A DNA stretch of 64,000 nucleotides from Simkaniaceae bacterium (GCA_018399055.1 CP073762.1:1178001-1242000), one strand, 5' to 3'. Positions 1-9,554 are shown, numbered from the stretch's first letter. Notes: generated by a model not told the origin, from the sequence alone. Made by a program: numbers and translations.

Positions 1-2057
1 TCATGAATCACCCTGGGATGGCCATGGAAGGCAAAAATAACGGGTCCCTCCTTTGTAAAAAGGTTATTGAAGGTTTCTTCATCAAATCCATGAGGATGGC
101 GCGAGTGAGGAATCAGGGTAAAAAGGTCAACGACATTAACAACTCTTACCTTCAAGTCTGGAACGTGTTTTTTAAGCAAAGAGACAGCAGCAAGGACTTC
201 AAGAGTTGGAGTGTCACCAGCGCAAGCCATGACAACATCGGGCGTGTCTCTGTGGCTGGCCCATTCCCAGATTCCGGCACCTTTCTCCGTATGAGCTTTT
301 GCCTCTTTCATAGTAAGCCATTGAGGCATCGGCTGTTTTCCCGAAACAATCAAGTTGATATAGTTATGACTTTTTAAGCAGTGGCTTCCAACTGCAAGGA
401 GGCAGTTGGCGTCAGGGGGAAGGTAGATGCGTGCGACAGTCGATTTTTTTTGCATCACTGATTCGATAAATCCTGGACCTTGGTGGCTATATCCATTGTG
501 ATCTTGACGCCAAGCATGAGAGGTGAGAAGGTAGTTTAGAGAGGGAATGGGCTTCCTCCAAGGGAGTTCTAAGCAAGCCTTAAGCCATTTTCCATGTTGG
601 TTAAGCATCGAGTCAACAATAAGGGCAAAGGCCTCATAACAGGGAAAAATACCATGCCGTCCTGTCAGGAGATATCCTTCGAGCCATCCCTGGCAGAGAT
701 GTTCACTTAGGACTTCCATAACCCGTCCTTCATGAGAAAGGTCATCATCACTAGCCTGAATTTCACCAAGATAGGTTCTCCCTGTTACATCAAAAACATA
801 ATTGAGGCGATTAGAGTTGGTCTCGTCAGGACAAAATACCCGGAAATTGTTTGTATTTTCCTTCATAATATCTCGAATGAGTTTTCCAAGTTCACGAGTC
901 GCTTCTCCAATTACAGATCCAGGTTTGGGGACTTTGACTTCATATTTAGTGTAGTCGGGAATTTTCAGATCTTTCATAAGGAGTCCTCCATTGGCGTGGG
1001 GAGAAGCGCCCATACGGAGGTTCTTTTCGGGAACCAGTTTCAGAAGCTCGTTATTGGGATGTCCTTTTTCATCAAACAACTCTTCAGGTTTGTAGCTTCT
1101 AAGCCACTTTTCAAGAAGGTCGAAATGCTCTTCATTATCAATGACATCGGAAAGGGGAACTTGGTGCGAACGAAAAGTTCCTTCCACCTTTTTCCCATCG
1201 ACCACTTTAGGACCTGTCCAACCTTTAGGGGTGCGGAGGATAATCATAGGCCAGTCTACGGCATGATCCGTTGGTCCTTTTTTGTTCTTTTGGATTTCAT
1301 CGTAAGCCCAGTCAAGCGTTTCCCACATGACCTTGTGAAGAACTTTTGGGTCGTCTCCCTCAACAAAGCGAGGGTTGTAACTCGATCCTCTAAAAAATGC
1401 TTCGAGCTTTTCATCGGGCATCCGTCCCATGACTGTTGGTCCTGAGATTTTATATCCATTAAGATGAAGAATCGGAAGAACCGTCCCGTCTCGGCTAGGA
1501 TTGATAAATTTATTCGAATGCCAACTTGTTGCTAGTGGACCGGTTTCAGCCTCTCCATCACCCACGACACAAACCGCAATCAAATCAGGATTGTCGAGAA
1601 CCGCTCCATAAGCGTGGACAAGAGAGTAACCCAACTCTCCTCCTTCATGAATCGATCCTGGGGTTGGAGGGCTGACATGACTGGGAACCCCCCCGGGCCA
1701 TGAAAAGTCTTTCATTAGTTTTTCTGTTCCAGGGAGATCCATCGAGAGATCTGGGTAGATTTCAGTCATTACACCTTCCAAGAAGACATTGGCGCGCAGA
1801 GCAGGCCCACCATGGCCAGGCCCTGTAATATAAATCATCTTAGCCTTTGTGTCCTGGATGAGCCGGTTTAGATGGGCATAGATGAGATTCAATCCCGGAG
1901 ATGTTCCAAAGTGGCCAAGAAGCCTTTTCTTGAGGTGCTCTTTCTGAAGAGGCTCCTTCAATAAGGGATTGTCTTTTAGGTAAATTTGTCCAACCGATAA
2001 ATAGTTTGCTGCCCGAAAATAGGCATCAATGATTTCGATTCTTTTTGCATCTGCCAT
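1..2057 (-). CDS. xfp: Phosphoketolase (xylulose-5-P / fructose-6-P), 3' end outside the window
   Basis: Thiamine-diphosphate enzyme that splits xylulose 5-phosphate (and often fructose 6-phosphate) with inorganic phosphate, giving acetyl phosphate plus glyceraldehyde 3-phosphate (or erythrose 4-phosphate). The reverse strand is open from an ATG at 2057 to the window edge, about 685 codons of a family usually near 790, so roughly the last 100 residues are missing. Seen in frame: [10 protein letters not shown] near residue 80 and GDGEAETG near residue 165, both typical of the ThDP-binding half, and [10 protein letters not shown] at the very end, matching the C-terminal domain. I checked that these three motifs share one frame, so no frameshift is evident. 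It lies divergently from the LigD-type gene. Phosphoketolase gives a short route from sugar phosphate to acetyl phosphate and ATP; an acetate kinase would be the expected partner, but it is not visible here. Confidence 0.95.
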   Translation of the reverse strand, partial: MADAKRIEIIDAYFRAANYLSVGQIYLKDNPLLKEPLQKEHLKKRLLGHFGTSPGLNLIYAHLNRLIQDTKAKMIYITGPGHGGPALRANVFLEGVMTEIYPDLSMDLPGTEKLMKDFSWPGGVPSHVSPPTPGSIHEGGELGYSLVHAYGAVLDNPDLIAVCVVGDGEAETGPLATSWHSNKFINPSRDGTVLPILHLNGYKISGPTVMGRMPDEKLEAFFRGSSYNPRFVEGDDPKVLHKVMWETLDWAYDEIQKNKKGPTDHAVDWPMIILRTPKGWTGPKVVDGKKVEGTFRSHQVPLSDVIDNEEHFDLLEKWLRSYKPEELFDEKGHPNNELLKLVPEKNLRMGASPHANGGLLMKDLKIPDYTKYEVKVPKPGSVIGEATRELGKLIRDIMKENTNNFRVFCPDETNSNRLNYVFDVTGRTYLGEIQASDDDLSHEGRVMEVLSEHLCQGWLEGYLLTGRHGIFPCYEAFALIVDSMLNQHGKWLKACLELPWRKPIPSLNYLLTSHAWRQDHNGYSHQGPGFIESVMQKKSTVARIYLPPDANCLLAVGSHCLKSHNYINLIVSGKQPMPQWLTMKEAKAHTEKGAGIWEWASHRDTPDVVMACAGDTPTLEVLAAVSLLKKHVPDLKVRVVNVVDLFTLIPHSRHPHGFDEETFNNLFTKEGPVIFAFHGHPRVIH

Positions 2058-2114
2058 GGTGCACCTCTTGTCTTCGCTATAAATGAAAATAAAGAATTAT
2101 GGTATTGAAAAAAT

Positions 2115-2681
2115 ATGATGAAGAAATTGACAGTCTACGCCAAGCGGCGCAATGTAAAAAAAACAAAGGAACCTGTTGCAAAAATAGTGAGTTCTAGAGG
2201 CAATCCTTCTTTTGTCGTTCAGCAACATGCTGCACGCTCCATGCATTACGATCTGCGCCTTGAAGTCGATGGAGTGATGAAATCATGGGCCATTCCAAAG
2301 GGTCCTTCTCTTAATCCTAAAGATAAACGTCTGGCTGTCCTCACGGATGACCACCCCCTTTCTTATAAGAATTTCGAAGGGATCATTCCGAAGGGAGAGT
2401 ATGGCGCTGGTGCAGTCATTGTTTGGGATCGGGGGAAATATAAAAATATCAAGATGAATAAGCAGGGCAGGCCTCTTACTATGAAGGGAGCCTTCAGGCT
2501 CGGAACAATTGAAGTCATCCTCAAGGGAAAAAAGCTTAAAGGGGCGTTTGCACTCGTTCGAATGAGTGGCAAGAACTGGCTCCTTATCAAGATGGATGAT
2601 GAGCAAGCTGACCGCCGTAAAAACATTGTCAAATCAGAGTCTCATTCGGTCAAATCAGGAAAAAAAATCCACGAACTTTAA
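2115..2681 (+). CDS. Stand-alone LigD-type 3'-phosphoesterase domain protein
   Basis: A 188-residue protein made almost only of the DNA ligase D 3'-phosphoesterase (PE) domain, which trims 3'-ribonucleotides and 3'-phosphates from DNA ends. The conserved active-site residues are all visible: His38, His44, Asp46 and Arg48 in QHAARSMHYDLRLE, then His80 and Tyr84 in DDHPLSYKNFEG, followed by PKGEYGAG and the closing WLLIKMDD segment. The basic N-terminus (about 25 residues rich in Lys and Arg) could contact DNA. Neither the ligase nor the polymerase domain of LigD is attached, and no Ku gene lies nearby. The start is uncertain because two ATG codons are adjacent and no clear ribosome site precedes them. 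Confidence 0.9.
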   Translation: MMKKLTVYAKRRNVKKTKEPVAKIVSSRGNPSFVVQQHAARSMHYDLRLEVDGVMKSWAIPKGPSLNPKDKRLAVLTDDHPLSYKNFEGIIPKGEYGAGAVIVWDRGKYKNIKMNKQGRPLTMKGAFRLGTIEVILKGKKLKGAFALVRMSGKNWLLIKMDDEQADRRKNIVKSESHSVKSGKKIHEL

Positions 2682-2700
2682 CGGGTATAATGAAATATAT

Positions 2701-2731
2701 TTCCCCTCCCATGGGATTCCACAGGAGGGAA
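2701..2731. terminator. Hairpin between convergent genes
   Basis: TTCCCcTCC at 2701-2709 pairs with GGAGGGAA at 2724-2731, with one bulged C. It sits between the 3' ends of the phosphoesterase gene and the opposite-strand beta-helix gene, and can serve both. Confidence 0.55.
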
Positions 2732-2738
2732 AATTATT

Positions 2739-4511
2739 TTAAGGAAACTCACATATGTAGTGTTGTTCGTTCACCGCAGAAACTGGATCTCCCATGTTAT
2801 TAATCACGTGAGAGATCTGTCCTTTTCCATCAAGAAAAACCGAGAGGGAATTTGTAAAATGGATGCAGCTTCCTGTAGGGGTTTCTATCCCTGTGTTCAC
2901 AACGACTGTGTTATCACGGAAATAGCTATAGACACCTACTCCCCAGGCTTGATGGTTATGAACGCTGTCAGCAACTTTATAAGAAACATATCCAGGATCT
3001 CCATAGTTTTGTTGCGTCACATCATACGGATACTCAGATTGATAGAAGTATACTCTTCCATTTTCTCCATTCCATTCCGTCATGTTTTTAAGAGTATGCT
3101 CTACAGCAAGACCATAAAATGTAACATTGTCTCCGTTGACTTGCATCCCAGTATTGCAGGGATTGTTGCTATTATAGACGAGACCTGACACTCCATGATC
3201 AGCTCGCCAAAGCCAAAAGTTATCACCCACAACATTTCCGCTATTAATGACAACCATCATGTCTGCTCCAACGGGATGTACTGCAGGATCATTAGTTCCC
3301 CCGACTCTTGCAAAGCAATCATAGAGGAAACCAGGGTTACCGCTATTTCCAGCATAGCCTTTTGTGCCCCATTCAAGAAGCGTTGGAGTGCCCAGTGTTC
3401 CCGCTTGAAGCAAGATACCCGCAATACGCACACCATCAACGCTCGCAACTGTGATACATGGCAAAGCTTTTGTGGAAATTAAAGTAGGAAATCCAATTCC
3501 TAAGATATAAGTATCGGATTTTGTGATTTTGATACTATCTTCTAGGTTGTAGTTTCCTGGAGAGAGCACGACATGAAGCCCTTCCTGAAGCTTGGCGTTA
3601 ATATCCGCTGCTGTGTTTTTGTCAGTAGCAACAAAGACATTATGAAAATCGATCTGATCAACATTATCATAGTCTTTTGTGACACCCACTTTGGTTGTCT
3701 CAAGTTTTGGGACCATCAGATAGTAGCGATTACTGTTTTTATCCCACATGATATAGGGTTTCTCTGCAATAACTGGAGTGGCGTCAACTGTTGTATAAGG
3801 CTGCGGATGTCCGCAGTGAGAAGCAGGTGCGTTGCTGCAGCCTAAAAAAACCATGTTCCAATTCCCTGCTGGCCAACTTCCCATATAAGAGTTGCGAGTG
3901 AGCCATTGTTGTTGGCTTCCAGAGTCGATAACTCCATTCACAGTACAGTCTCCCATAAACCCTCCACTTGAAAACCCGGCCATTGGAGGGTTCTTCTTCG
4001 GATCTTTGTTAGGGTTGTACTGGTAAAGATACAAGTCTCCGTCGACGAAAACGCGCCGCAACGGAGCTGCTTGGGAGACAGCCCAAAGCATTCCAGCCTT
4101 TCCATTCCATAGGTGTCTACTGGGTTTTGTGTAGAAGTTTTCAGCACTTCTCCAGAAATTTGAAAGAGCACCATTTTTGTAATTGAAGCTTCCGTTTTCA
4201 CAAATTACGTTACTGATTTGAGTATCTTTTGGAGTTTTCCCTAGTCCAATGATGGAAGTGTAGTAGCCTACGTTGACATTGAGGGTGTGGTTTCCGGGTT
4301 GAAAAAGGATTGCAAAACGCGCGTCACTCCACTGCCCGTGATTGTCTTCGGGGGAATGTCCTCCATTCTGAGTATATACAGCATTGACTTTGTCTTGGGC
4401 ATGCGTGTCGTCTGGTGAGAGTACAATGACACTGTCAGGCCATGCTGGAGGATTGGGCTCCAAGGCGACTAGATTCAGGGATGCCAAAAGGCATGTTATA
4501 ATCCATCTCAT
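2739..4511 (-). CDS. Secreted beta-helix (pectate-lyase-like fold) protein
   Basis: A 590-residue exported protein. Residues 1-17 (MRWIITCLLASLNLVAL) form a signal peptide. The rest is rich in Asn, Gly and aromatic residues and has the recurring short strands of a right-handed beta-helix, like the GH55 / pectate-lyase superfamily proteins that databases often label 'coagulation factor 5/8' or 'adenylyl cyclase'. I cannot identify catalytic residues with confidence, so the substrate is unknown; carbohydrate binding or cleavage is the usual role of this fold. The start is supported by AGGAG eight bases upstream. It follows the hydrolase gene on the same strand after about 76 bases, so the two may be co-transcribed; both are exported. 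Confidence 0.7.
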   Translation of the reverse strand: MRWIITCLLASLNLVALEPNPPAWPDSVIVLSPDDTHAQDKVNAVYTQNGGHSPEDNHGQWSDARFAILFQPGNHTLNVNVGYYTSIIGLGKTPKDTQISNVICENGSFNYKNGALSNFWRSAENFYTKPSRHLWNGKAGMLWAVSQAAPLRRVFVDGDLYLYQYNPNKDPKKNPPMAGFSSGGFMGDCTVNGVIDSGSQQQWLTRNSYMGSWPAGNWNMVFLGCSNAPASHCGHPQPYTTVDATPVIAEKPYIMWDKNSNRYYLMVPKLETTKVGVTKDYDNVDQIDFHNVFVATDKNTAADINAKLQEGLHVVLSPGNYNLEDSIKITKSDTYILGIGFPTLISTKALPCITVASVDGVRIAGILLQAGTLGTPTLLEWGTKGYAGNSGNPGFLYDCFARVGGTNDPAVHPVGADMMVVINSGNVVGDNFWLWRADHGVSGLVYNSNNPCNTGMQVNGDNVTFYGLAVEHTLKNMTEWNGENGRVYFYQSEYPYDVTQQNYGDPGYVSYKVADSVHNHQAWGVGVYSYFRDNTVVVNTGIETPTGSCIHFTNSLSVFLDGKGQISHVINNMGDPVSAVNEQHYICEFP

Positions 4512-4587
4512 ATCTTAACTCCTAGTTTGGATAAAAGGAACCAAAGCGTACAGAAAACATTAAAATAATGTCAAAATATTTTTAGGA

Positions 4588-5982
4588 CTAATCAGTTTGA
4601 CTAGGGGGTGCTGAGTTCTGAATCCAATTAGAGATTAGCTCCAGAATCTCAGGAGCGATTGTCTCTTCGATTTGGATATATTCGTTTGGTGACCCTGTCT
4701 TTGCAGTTTGAAATAGATGATTGAGGCCCTTTAACTCGAGAATTACGGCTGGAGGATTTTTCCCTTCTTTGAGAGTTTTTTCAATTTCTCGAAGATTTTG
4801 CTTGGGACATACCTGAAGATCTAGTGATCCATTGAGTGCCAGCACAGGAACATCGACGTTGGATAATGCTTGCCTGGGATCATAGTTTAGGAATGACTGA
4901 AACCATGGAGTTTTTAGAGTCTCATGGATCTGATTAACCTGAGCTTCCCATTCTTCTTGAGCTGCGGAACTCAAGGACTGCAGGTCTCCATCGGGCTTGA
5001 AAGATAAACGTTTTATCGCTTCTTCAACATCTTTCTTTTCTTGAAGCACTTCAATGACAGAGGTTAGAATGTTTTGATGTTCCTGAATTTTTTCAGGAGA
5101 GGCTCCTTCAGCTTTAAGTATAAGTCCACTTTGGTGAACGAGTACATCTGATCCCTTTGCGCCAGTTCCTGCAAGAAGGATAATAAAGTCAATATCGGGG
5201 GAAGAATTAGCGATTTCGGGGGCGAGCATTCCTCCTTCGCTGTGACCTAAAAGGCCTAGAGAATGAACCTCTTTTCTTTTCTTTATGAAGTCGATGGCTG
5301 CTTGGGTATCTTTGACAAAGTCAGCGCAGGTCGCTTCTTCAAAATTTCCAGTTGAGGCTCCAACCCCCCGTTTATCGAGACGGAGTGAAGCGATGCCATG
5401 GCGTGCTAAATGGTCTGAAATCACCAAAAAAGGCTTATGACCCAGAATGTTTTCATCTCGATCATGTGGACCCGATCCGGCAATAAATATGACTGTTGTG
5501 AAGGAGTCCTTGCCTTTAGGAAGAGTCAGAGTTCCCGCAAGGGTTACTTCTCCATTTTTAATGAAGAGCTCTTCATTGACGTAGAGGTTGGGGTTTACAG
5601 CATCGACCTGTGGTCTTACTCTGACTGGGGCTTTGATAATGCCTTTTTTTAAAATGAGTGGGAATTCTTTAGCCTGGGTAAAAGTGCCAATAATTTCCCC
5701 TTCGGTTAATGTCCCTTGGTAGGAAACAAGTAATTGAGGAACTTTGAATGAGAGAGAGGAGTTATGATAATTTACTGCCTCAATAGGAAGTGTGAAATTT
5801 TGTTCGGGGCATGAAAGAGATCCTTCAAGCTCATCTTGATTCAGAGACAAATGCACATTTAGTGAGAGCTCTGAGACTCCTAAATCGAGCACGCCTGTCC
5901 AGTCACCTTCAATTTCTTGGGTTTCAGATGCGTTTAATGCAAAAACGGCAAGTGCGAAAAAGATACAGCTTACGAATTTCAT
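4588..5982 (-). CDS. Exported alpha/beta hydrolase
   Basis: A 464-residue protein with a signal peptide (MKFVSCIFFALAVFALNAS), an N-terminal beta-rich domain of about 120 residues that probably binds substrate, and a C-terminal alpha/beta-hydrolase domain. The oxyanion-hole region is GSGPHDRDEN near residue 170, the nucleophile elbow is GHSEGG near residue 247, the acid is probably in LNGSLDLQV and the catalytic His in LKGLNHLFQ. This domain order matches serine hydrolases and esterases annotated as dienelactone hydrolase- or S9-like. The substrate cannot be told. AGGAG nine bases before the ATG supports the start. Periplasmic location is inferred from the signal peptide. Confidence 0.85.
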   Translation of the reverse strand: MKFVSCIFFALAVFALNASETQEIEGDWTGVLDLGVSELSLNVHLSLNQDELEGSLSCPEQNFTLPIEAVNYHNSSLSFKVPQLLVSYQGTLTEGEIIGTFTQAKEFPLILKKGIIKAPVRVRPQVDAVNPNLYVNEELFIKNGEVTLAGTLTLPKGKDSFTTVIFIAGSGPHDRDENILGHKPFLVISDHLARHGIASLRLDKRGVGASTGNFEEATCADFVKDTQAAIDFIKKRKEVHSLGLLGHSEGGMLAPEIANSSPDIDFIILLAGTGAKGSDVLVHQSGLILKAEGASPEKIQEHQNILTSVIEVLQEKKDVEEAIKRLSFKPDGDLQSLSSAAQEEWEAQVNQIHETLKTPWFQSFLNYDPRQALSNVDVPVLALNGSLDLQVCPKQNLREIEKTLKEGKNPPAVILELKGLNHLFQTAKTGSPNEYIQIEETIAPEILELISNWIQNSAPPSQTD

Positions 5983-6043
5983 AGCAGAACTCCTGTTATT
6001 TAGGAGCCATGCTAGGCTAAAATCTGTTATTTATCAACCGAGC

Positions 6044-6175
6044 CTAGAGGAAAAAGTGAAATTGCTCAAGTAGAGGTGAGAGCCTAAATGAGCCAACCCC
6101 TTGCCTTTTTCTTCCAAGAACGAGGAGTTTGACAAGCTCTAGAGTCATGAGCTGTTCTACTGGGAATTCTTTCAT
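6044..6175 (-). CDS. Possible 43-residue peptide beside the NHLM leader gene
   Basis: A short reading frame, beginning MKEFPVEQLMTLELVKLL and ending in QFHFFL, runs from an ATG at 6175 to a TAG at 6044-6046. AGGTG lies five bases before the ATG, a fair ribosome site, and TATAAT on the same strand lies about 35 bases before it. It is about 50 bases downstream of the stop of the leader-peptide gene, on the same strand. It has no Cys and little Ser or Thr, so it does not look like a lanthipeptide core. It could be an accessory or precursor peptide of the export locus, or chance. No homology is recognised. Confidence 0.35.
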   Translation of the reverse strand: MKEFPVEQLMTLELVKLLVLGRKRQGVGSFRLSPLLEQFHFFL

Positions 6176-6181
6176 TTTGAC

Positions 6182-6205
6182 ACCTATTATTGTTAATTAA
6201 TAGGT
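6182..6205. promoter_or_regulatory. 8-bp inverted repeat after the leader-peptide gene
   Basis: ACCTATTA (6182-6189) and TAATAGGT (6198-6205) form a perfect inverted repeat with an 8-base spacer. It lies between the leader gene and the small downstream frame, close to a TATAAT on the minus strand. It has no T-run, so an operator or an RNA hairpin is more likely than a terminator. Confidence 0.4.
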
Positions 6206-6226
6206 ATATTATATCATTTATTTTAA

Positions 6227-6478
6227 TTAATATCCAGCAACAATATGACTTAATGTCTCATCAGGGATATCTTTAGAAGGCTTTTCGGGGAGAATGAGGT
6301 GGAGGGTGTTTGGTGTATCCTCATGAATCTCAACAGTTTGCGACTTTTTAATTTCGAAGCCATTATCACTAAGGAACTTGTGCGGATCTGCTAAAACGAC
6401 TTCTTTTAAGCTGGGATCGTCCCAAATTTTCCGGACGAGAGCGGTCCATTTTTTGATATTTGAGCTACTATCTTTCAT
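6227..6478 (-). CDS. NHLP-type (nitrile-hydratase-like) leader peptide of a RiPP-like system
   Basis: An 83-residue protein (95 if the TTG at 6514 is used) with the layout of the nitrile hydratase alpha-subunit-derived leader family: an N-terminal helix, then IWDDPSLKEVVLADPHKF, LSDNGFEI, a stretch of strands ending in HLILPEKP, and the terminal LSHIVAGY. In this family the exporter's C39 peptidase cuts after a small-residue motif of the VAGG type. Here the protein stops one residue after VAG, so there is essentially no core peptide attached. It is divergent from the export operon, with 54 bases between the two ATG starts. I chose the ATG because the TTG would leave almost no room for a promoter, but the ribosome site (AAGG touching the ATG) is poor. 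Confidence 0.75.
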   Translation of the reverse strand: MKDSSSNIKKWTALVRKIWDDPSLKEVVLADPHKFLSDNGFEIKKSQTVEIHEDTPNTLHLILPEKPSKDIPDETLSHIVAGY

Positions 6479-6532
6479 CCTTTTTGTTGTAATTCTTGAT
6501 TTGATTATTTGCAATTGCTATTAACAAATTTC

Positions 6533-7348
6533 ATGAGCCGAGATATTTTTCGACATGATACGCTAGAAAAACTTTCCTCACCATCGCAACTGAGCAAACT
6601 GCTTGTTGTTGTGCGTCTTCGAGGATGGGTTGTTCTTTTTTCTTTATGCGCAATACTCGTTGCAATAGTTGCTTGGTCTGTATTAGGGCAGATTCCGATT
6701 ATTACGACAGGCCAAGGAATCCTCCTTGCACCTGAAGCACAATTTGCGATGAAGAGCCCTTCTGATGGCGTCGTGAATCAGGTGTTTGTTAAAGTAGAGC
6801 AGGAGGTCTCAGCAGGAACCCCTCTAATGGAGCTTAGTAGCGGCACACAAATTCTTGCTCCTCATAGTGGAAAAGTTTTTCAGATTGATGCGGGTCAGGG
6901 GGAAGCAGTAAAAGTCGGGGAAGTTCTTCTTTGGTTTCAAACAAAAGTATTTCCTAATCAATTGGAGGTATATGGATTCATCCCCACTCAGGTGGGAGAA
7001 AGAATTCAAGTAGGGATGCAAGTAACTGTTGATCTCAATGCGGTTGACACGCAGAAGTACGGGCAGCTTGTGGGAAAGGTTAAGCAGGTTGCTCCCTATG
7101 CTGTTTCGGCGACTTCCGACCAACTTAAAGTTATCCCTTCTGAAAAGGCACGAGAAGACTTAACGAAAGGGGCAACTGTAGAGTTGGTTATTATTCAGCC
7201 TAGTCTCGATCCAAATAACAAATCAGGGATCAGCTGGTCTTTTGGAAAAGGGCCTCCAGATAGGCTAAATCCAGGCTCCACAGGAACGGTTCGGGTGACG
7301 ATTGAGAACAAACGCCCAATTTCCTATCTAATCCCTATTGTATCATGA
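6533..7348 (+). CDS. NHLM export system membrane fusion protein (HlyD-like)
   Basis: Links the inner-membrane exporters to the envelope in NHLM-type peptide secretion. The 271-residue protein starts MSRDIFRHDTLEKLSSP, close to the usual N-terminus of this family, which is why I prefer the ATG at 6533 over an upstream non-ATG start at 6509. One membrane segment lies at about residues 25-50 (VVLFSLCAILVAIVAW). A split biotinyl-lipoyl-like hairpin domain follows (SPSDGVVNQVFVKVEQEV and APHSGKVFQIDAGQGEAV), then a beta-barrel region ending in the ISYLIPIV strand. It is the first gene of a three-gene operon; the next gene starts 10 bases after its stop. Confidence 0.87.
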   Translation: MSRDIFRHDTLEKLSSPSQLSKLLVVVRLRGWVVLFSLCAILVAIVAWSVLGQIPIITTGQGILLAPEAQFAMKSPSDGVVNQVFVKVEQEVSAGTPLMELSSGTQILAPHSGKVFQIDAGQGEAVKVGEVLLWFQTKVFPNQLEVYGFIPTQVGERIQVGMQVTVDLNAVDTQKYGQLVGKVKQVAPYAVSATSDQLKVIPSEKAREDLTKGATVELVIIQPSLDPNNKSGISWSFGKGPPDRLNPGSTGTVRVTIENKRPISYLIPIVS

Positions 7349-7358
7349 GGTTTGAGTA

Positions 7359-9554
7359 GTGGAGCAGACGATTCCTCGCCCAGCTAAACTATGGAGAGTC
7401 CACACTCCGACAGTGATTCAAATGGAAAATGTCGAGTGTGGAGCGGCGTGCCTTTCAATGCTTCTTTCTTATTACGGAAAACATGTTCCACTGGAAGACC
7501 TCCGGACCGAGTGCGGTGTGTCGAGGGATGGAAGTAATGCGCTTAATCTACTTAATGCAGCAAAAAATTTTGGTTTAGAGGGAAAGGGACACCGAGAGGG
7601 GCTTCGGGAGCTTTATGAAACCGACAAACCTGCGATTCTATTTTGGGATTATAATCATTTTGTTATTCTTGAGGGATTTGGAAAAAAATGCGTTTATCTT
7701 AATGATCCTGCCTTTGGTCCTCGGAAAGTGACGTATGAAGAGTTTGATGAAGCCTATACAGGAGTTGTTCTGCATTTTGATAGGAGTTCTTCATTTAAAA
7801 AAGGGGGGAAGCCGGCCAATGTTTTTGAGGAAATGAAACACCGTCTTCGTGGGGTCAAAAGGCCCCTTCTTTATGTCCTAATCGCAGGACTTTGCCTTCT
7901 CATTCCCGGTCTAGGAGTCCCTGTTTTTACCCGAATCTTTATTGATAACATCTTGGTAACGAATGTCCTTCCATGGAAAGGGCAGTTTCTATTTGCGATC
8001 TTTTGTGCCATGACCCTTGCAGGGATTTTAACCTGGCTTCAGCAATATTTCTTAAATCGTCTGAATGCAAAAATGGCGATTCGTTTCTCGAGTGATTTTT
8101 TATGGCATATCCTACGCCTTCCTGTTTCATTTTATTATCAGAGGTTTCCTGCAGAAATCGCAAACCGCGTGGGGCAAAATAACCTTGTCGTTCAGATGAT
8201 AACAGGGGCCTTAGCGACCCCGACTATCCAGATGGTTTTGGTCGTTTTCTATGGGATTTTGATGTTCATGTACGATTTTTCTGTGGCGCTCATTGGAGTT
8301 CTGGCAGGGTTAGGAAGTCTTGTTGTGATGCGCCTAGTTCAAAGGGCGCGGACAGATACTTACGCTCGCCTCCAAAAAGAGCAGTCAATCGTCACTGCAA
8401 ATTCAGTCGGAGTGATTCAACAAATAGAGACCATTAAGGCTACAGGAACCGAAAGCGATGCGTTTGCTGCCTTTGCGGGCTTTGATACGAGAAAAATCAA
8501 TTCGCTCCAAGAAATCAGTCGAAAGGATGCCATCTTAACAACCTCTCCCATCTTATTCCAGGGACTTGCTCAAGCGGCCCTTTTAGGGATTGGTGGATGG
8601 CGAACCATGCAGGGGAGTTTAACAATTGGGACTTTGATGGCTCTTCAGATGCTTTTGATTAGCTTCATTACCCCCATTGTCAATTTTGTAAACTTTGGGC
8701 AGACGATCCAATTTCTTAAGGTGGAGCTTATTCGTCTCAATGACGTTTTAAAGAACCCTATCGATCGTATCTACTCTAAAAGAACGACTGAAAAATCAGA
8801 GAAAGCCAAGCTTGATGGCTATTTAGAGTTTAAGGATGTCACCTTTGGATATAGTCCTTTAGCGCCACCTCTCATTGAAAAACTCAACATCAAAATTCGT
8901 CCAGGCCAACGAGTGGCTCTTGTAGGTCCCTCGGGGTGTGGCAAATCTACGATTTCAAAACTCTCGACAGGACTGATTGAGCCGTGGGAAGGAGAGATCC
9001 TCTACGATGGAAAACCCATCATGAAGCAGTCTCAAGAGATCATGCAACGCTCGCTCACAAGTGTTGATCAAGAGATTTTCCTCTTTAGTGGGTCGATTCG
9101 AGACAATATTACGCTGTGGGATACCACTGTTCCGGATGATGTATTGATCAAAGCGACGCAAGACGCCTGTATTCATAACGATATTTTAGAGCGTCCTGAA
9201 GGGTATGATACGGAGCTTATTGAAGGAGGAAGAAACCTTAGTGGTGGACAGCGACAAAGAATAGAGATTGCGCGCGCGCTTCTTGTAAGCCCCTCTATTG
9301 TAATTATGGATGAAGCCACAAGTGCTCTTGATTCTAGTACCGAAAAGCTCGTTATGAATCATATTCGAAAAAGGGGATGTTCGGCGATTATGGTTGCTCA
9401 TCGCCTAAGCACTATCCAAGATTGTGATGAGATTATTGTTCTTGAGAGTGGGAAAGTTGTTGAAAGAGGGACGCATGAAGAACTAAAAAAATTGGGTGGG
9501 GTCTACAAGCAACTCGTTGAGAGTGAGACGGGGGATAATGGAAGCCTTGTTTAA
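7359..9554 (+). CDS. NHLM-type peptidase-containing ABC exporter (PCAT)
   Basis: Cuts the leader from a precursor peptide and exports the product with ATP. The 731-residue protein has a C39 peptidase at residues 1-140 with its catalytic Cys in VECGAACLSML, His in YNHFVILEG and Asp in LNDPAFG, so the protease looks active. A six-helix transporter domain spans about 165-450, and the ATPase domain (about 490-725) has Walker A GPSGCGKST, signature LSGGQRQR, Walker B IVIMDEATSALD and H-loop VAHRLST. It starts with GTG at 7359, supported by TGAGG upstream. It shares an operon with the fusion protein and the second exporter, the standard NHLM arrangement. Confidence 0.93.
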   Translation: MEQTIPRPAKLWRVHTPTVIQMENVECGAACLSMLLSYYGKHVPLEDLRTECGVSRDGSNALNLLNAAKNFGLEGKGHREGLRELYETDKPAILFWDYNHFVILEGFGKKCVYLNDPAFGPRKVTYEEFDEAYTGVVLHFDRSSSFKKGGKPANVFEEMKHRLRGVKRPLLYVLIAGLCLLIPGLGVPVFTRIFIDNILVTNVLPWKGQFLFAIFCAMTLAGILTWLQQYFLNRLNAKMAIRFSSDFLWHILRLPVSFYYQRFPAEIANRVGQNNLVVQMITGALATPTIQMVLVVFYGILMFMYDFSVALIGVLAGLGSLVVMRLVQRARTDTYARLQKEQSIVTANSVGVIQQIETIKATGTESDAFAAFAGFDTRKINSLQEISRKDAILTTSPILFQGLAQAALLGIGGWRTMQGSLTIGTLMALQMLLISFITPIVNFVNFGQTIQFLKVELIRLNDVLKNPIDRIYSKRTTEKSEKAKLDGYLEFKDVTFGYSPLAPPLIEKLNIKIRPGQRVALVGPSGCGKSTISKLSTGLIEPWEGEILYDGKPIMKQSQEIMQRSLTSVDQEIFLFSGSIRDNITLWDTTVPDDVLIKATQDACIHNDILERPEGYDTELIEGGRNLSGGQRQRIEIARALLVSPSIVIMDEATSALDSSTEKLVMNHIRKRGCSAIMVAHRLSTIQDCDEIIVLESGKVVERGTHEELKKLGGVYKQLVESETGDNGSLV

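Noticed and set aside
732-1445. A 237-codon frame on the plus strand
   Set aside because: It lies fully inside phosphoketolase on the other strand, whose motifs are in one open frame.
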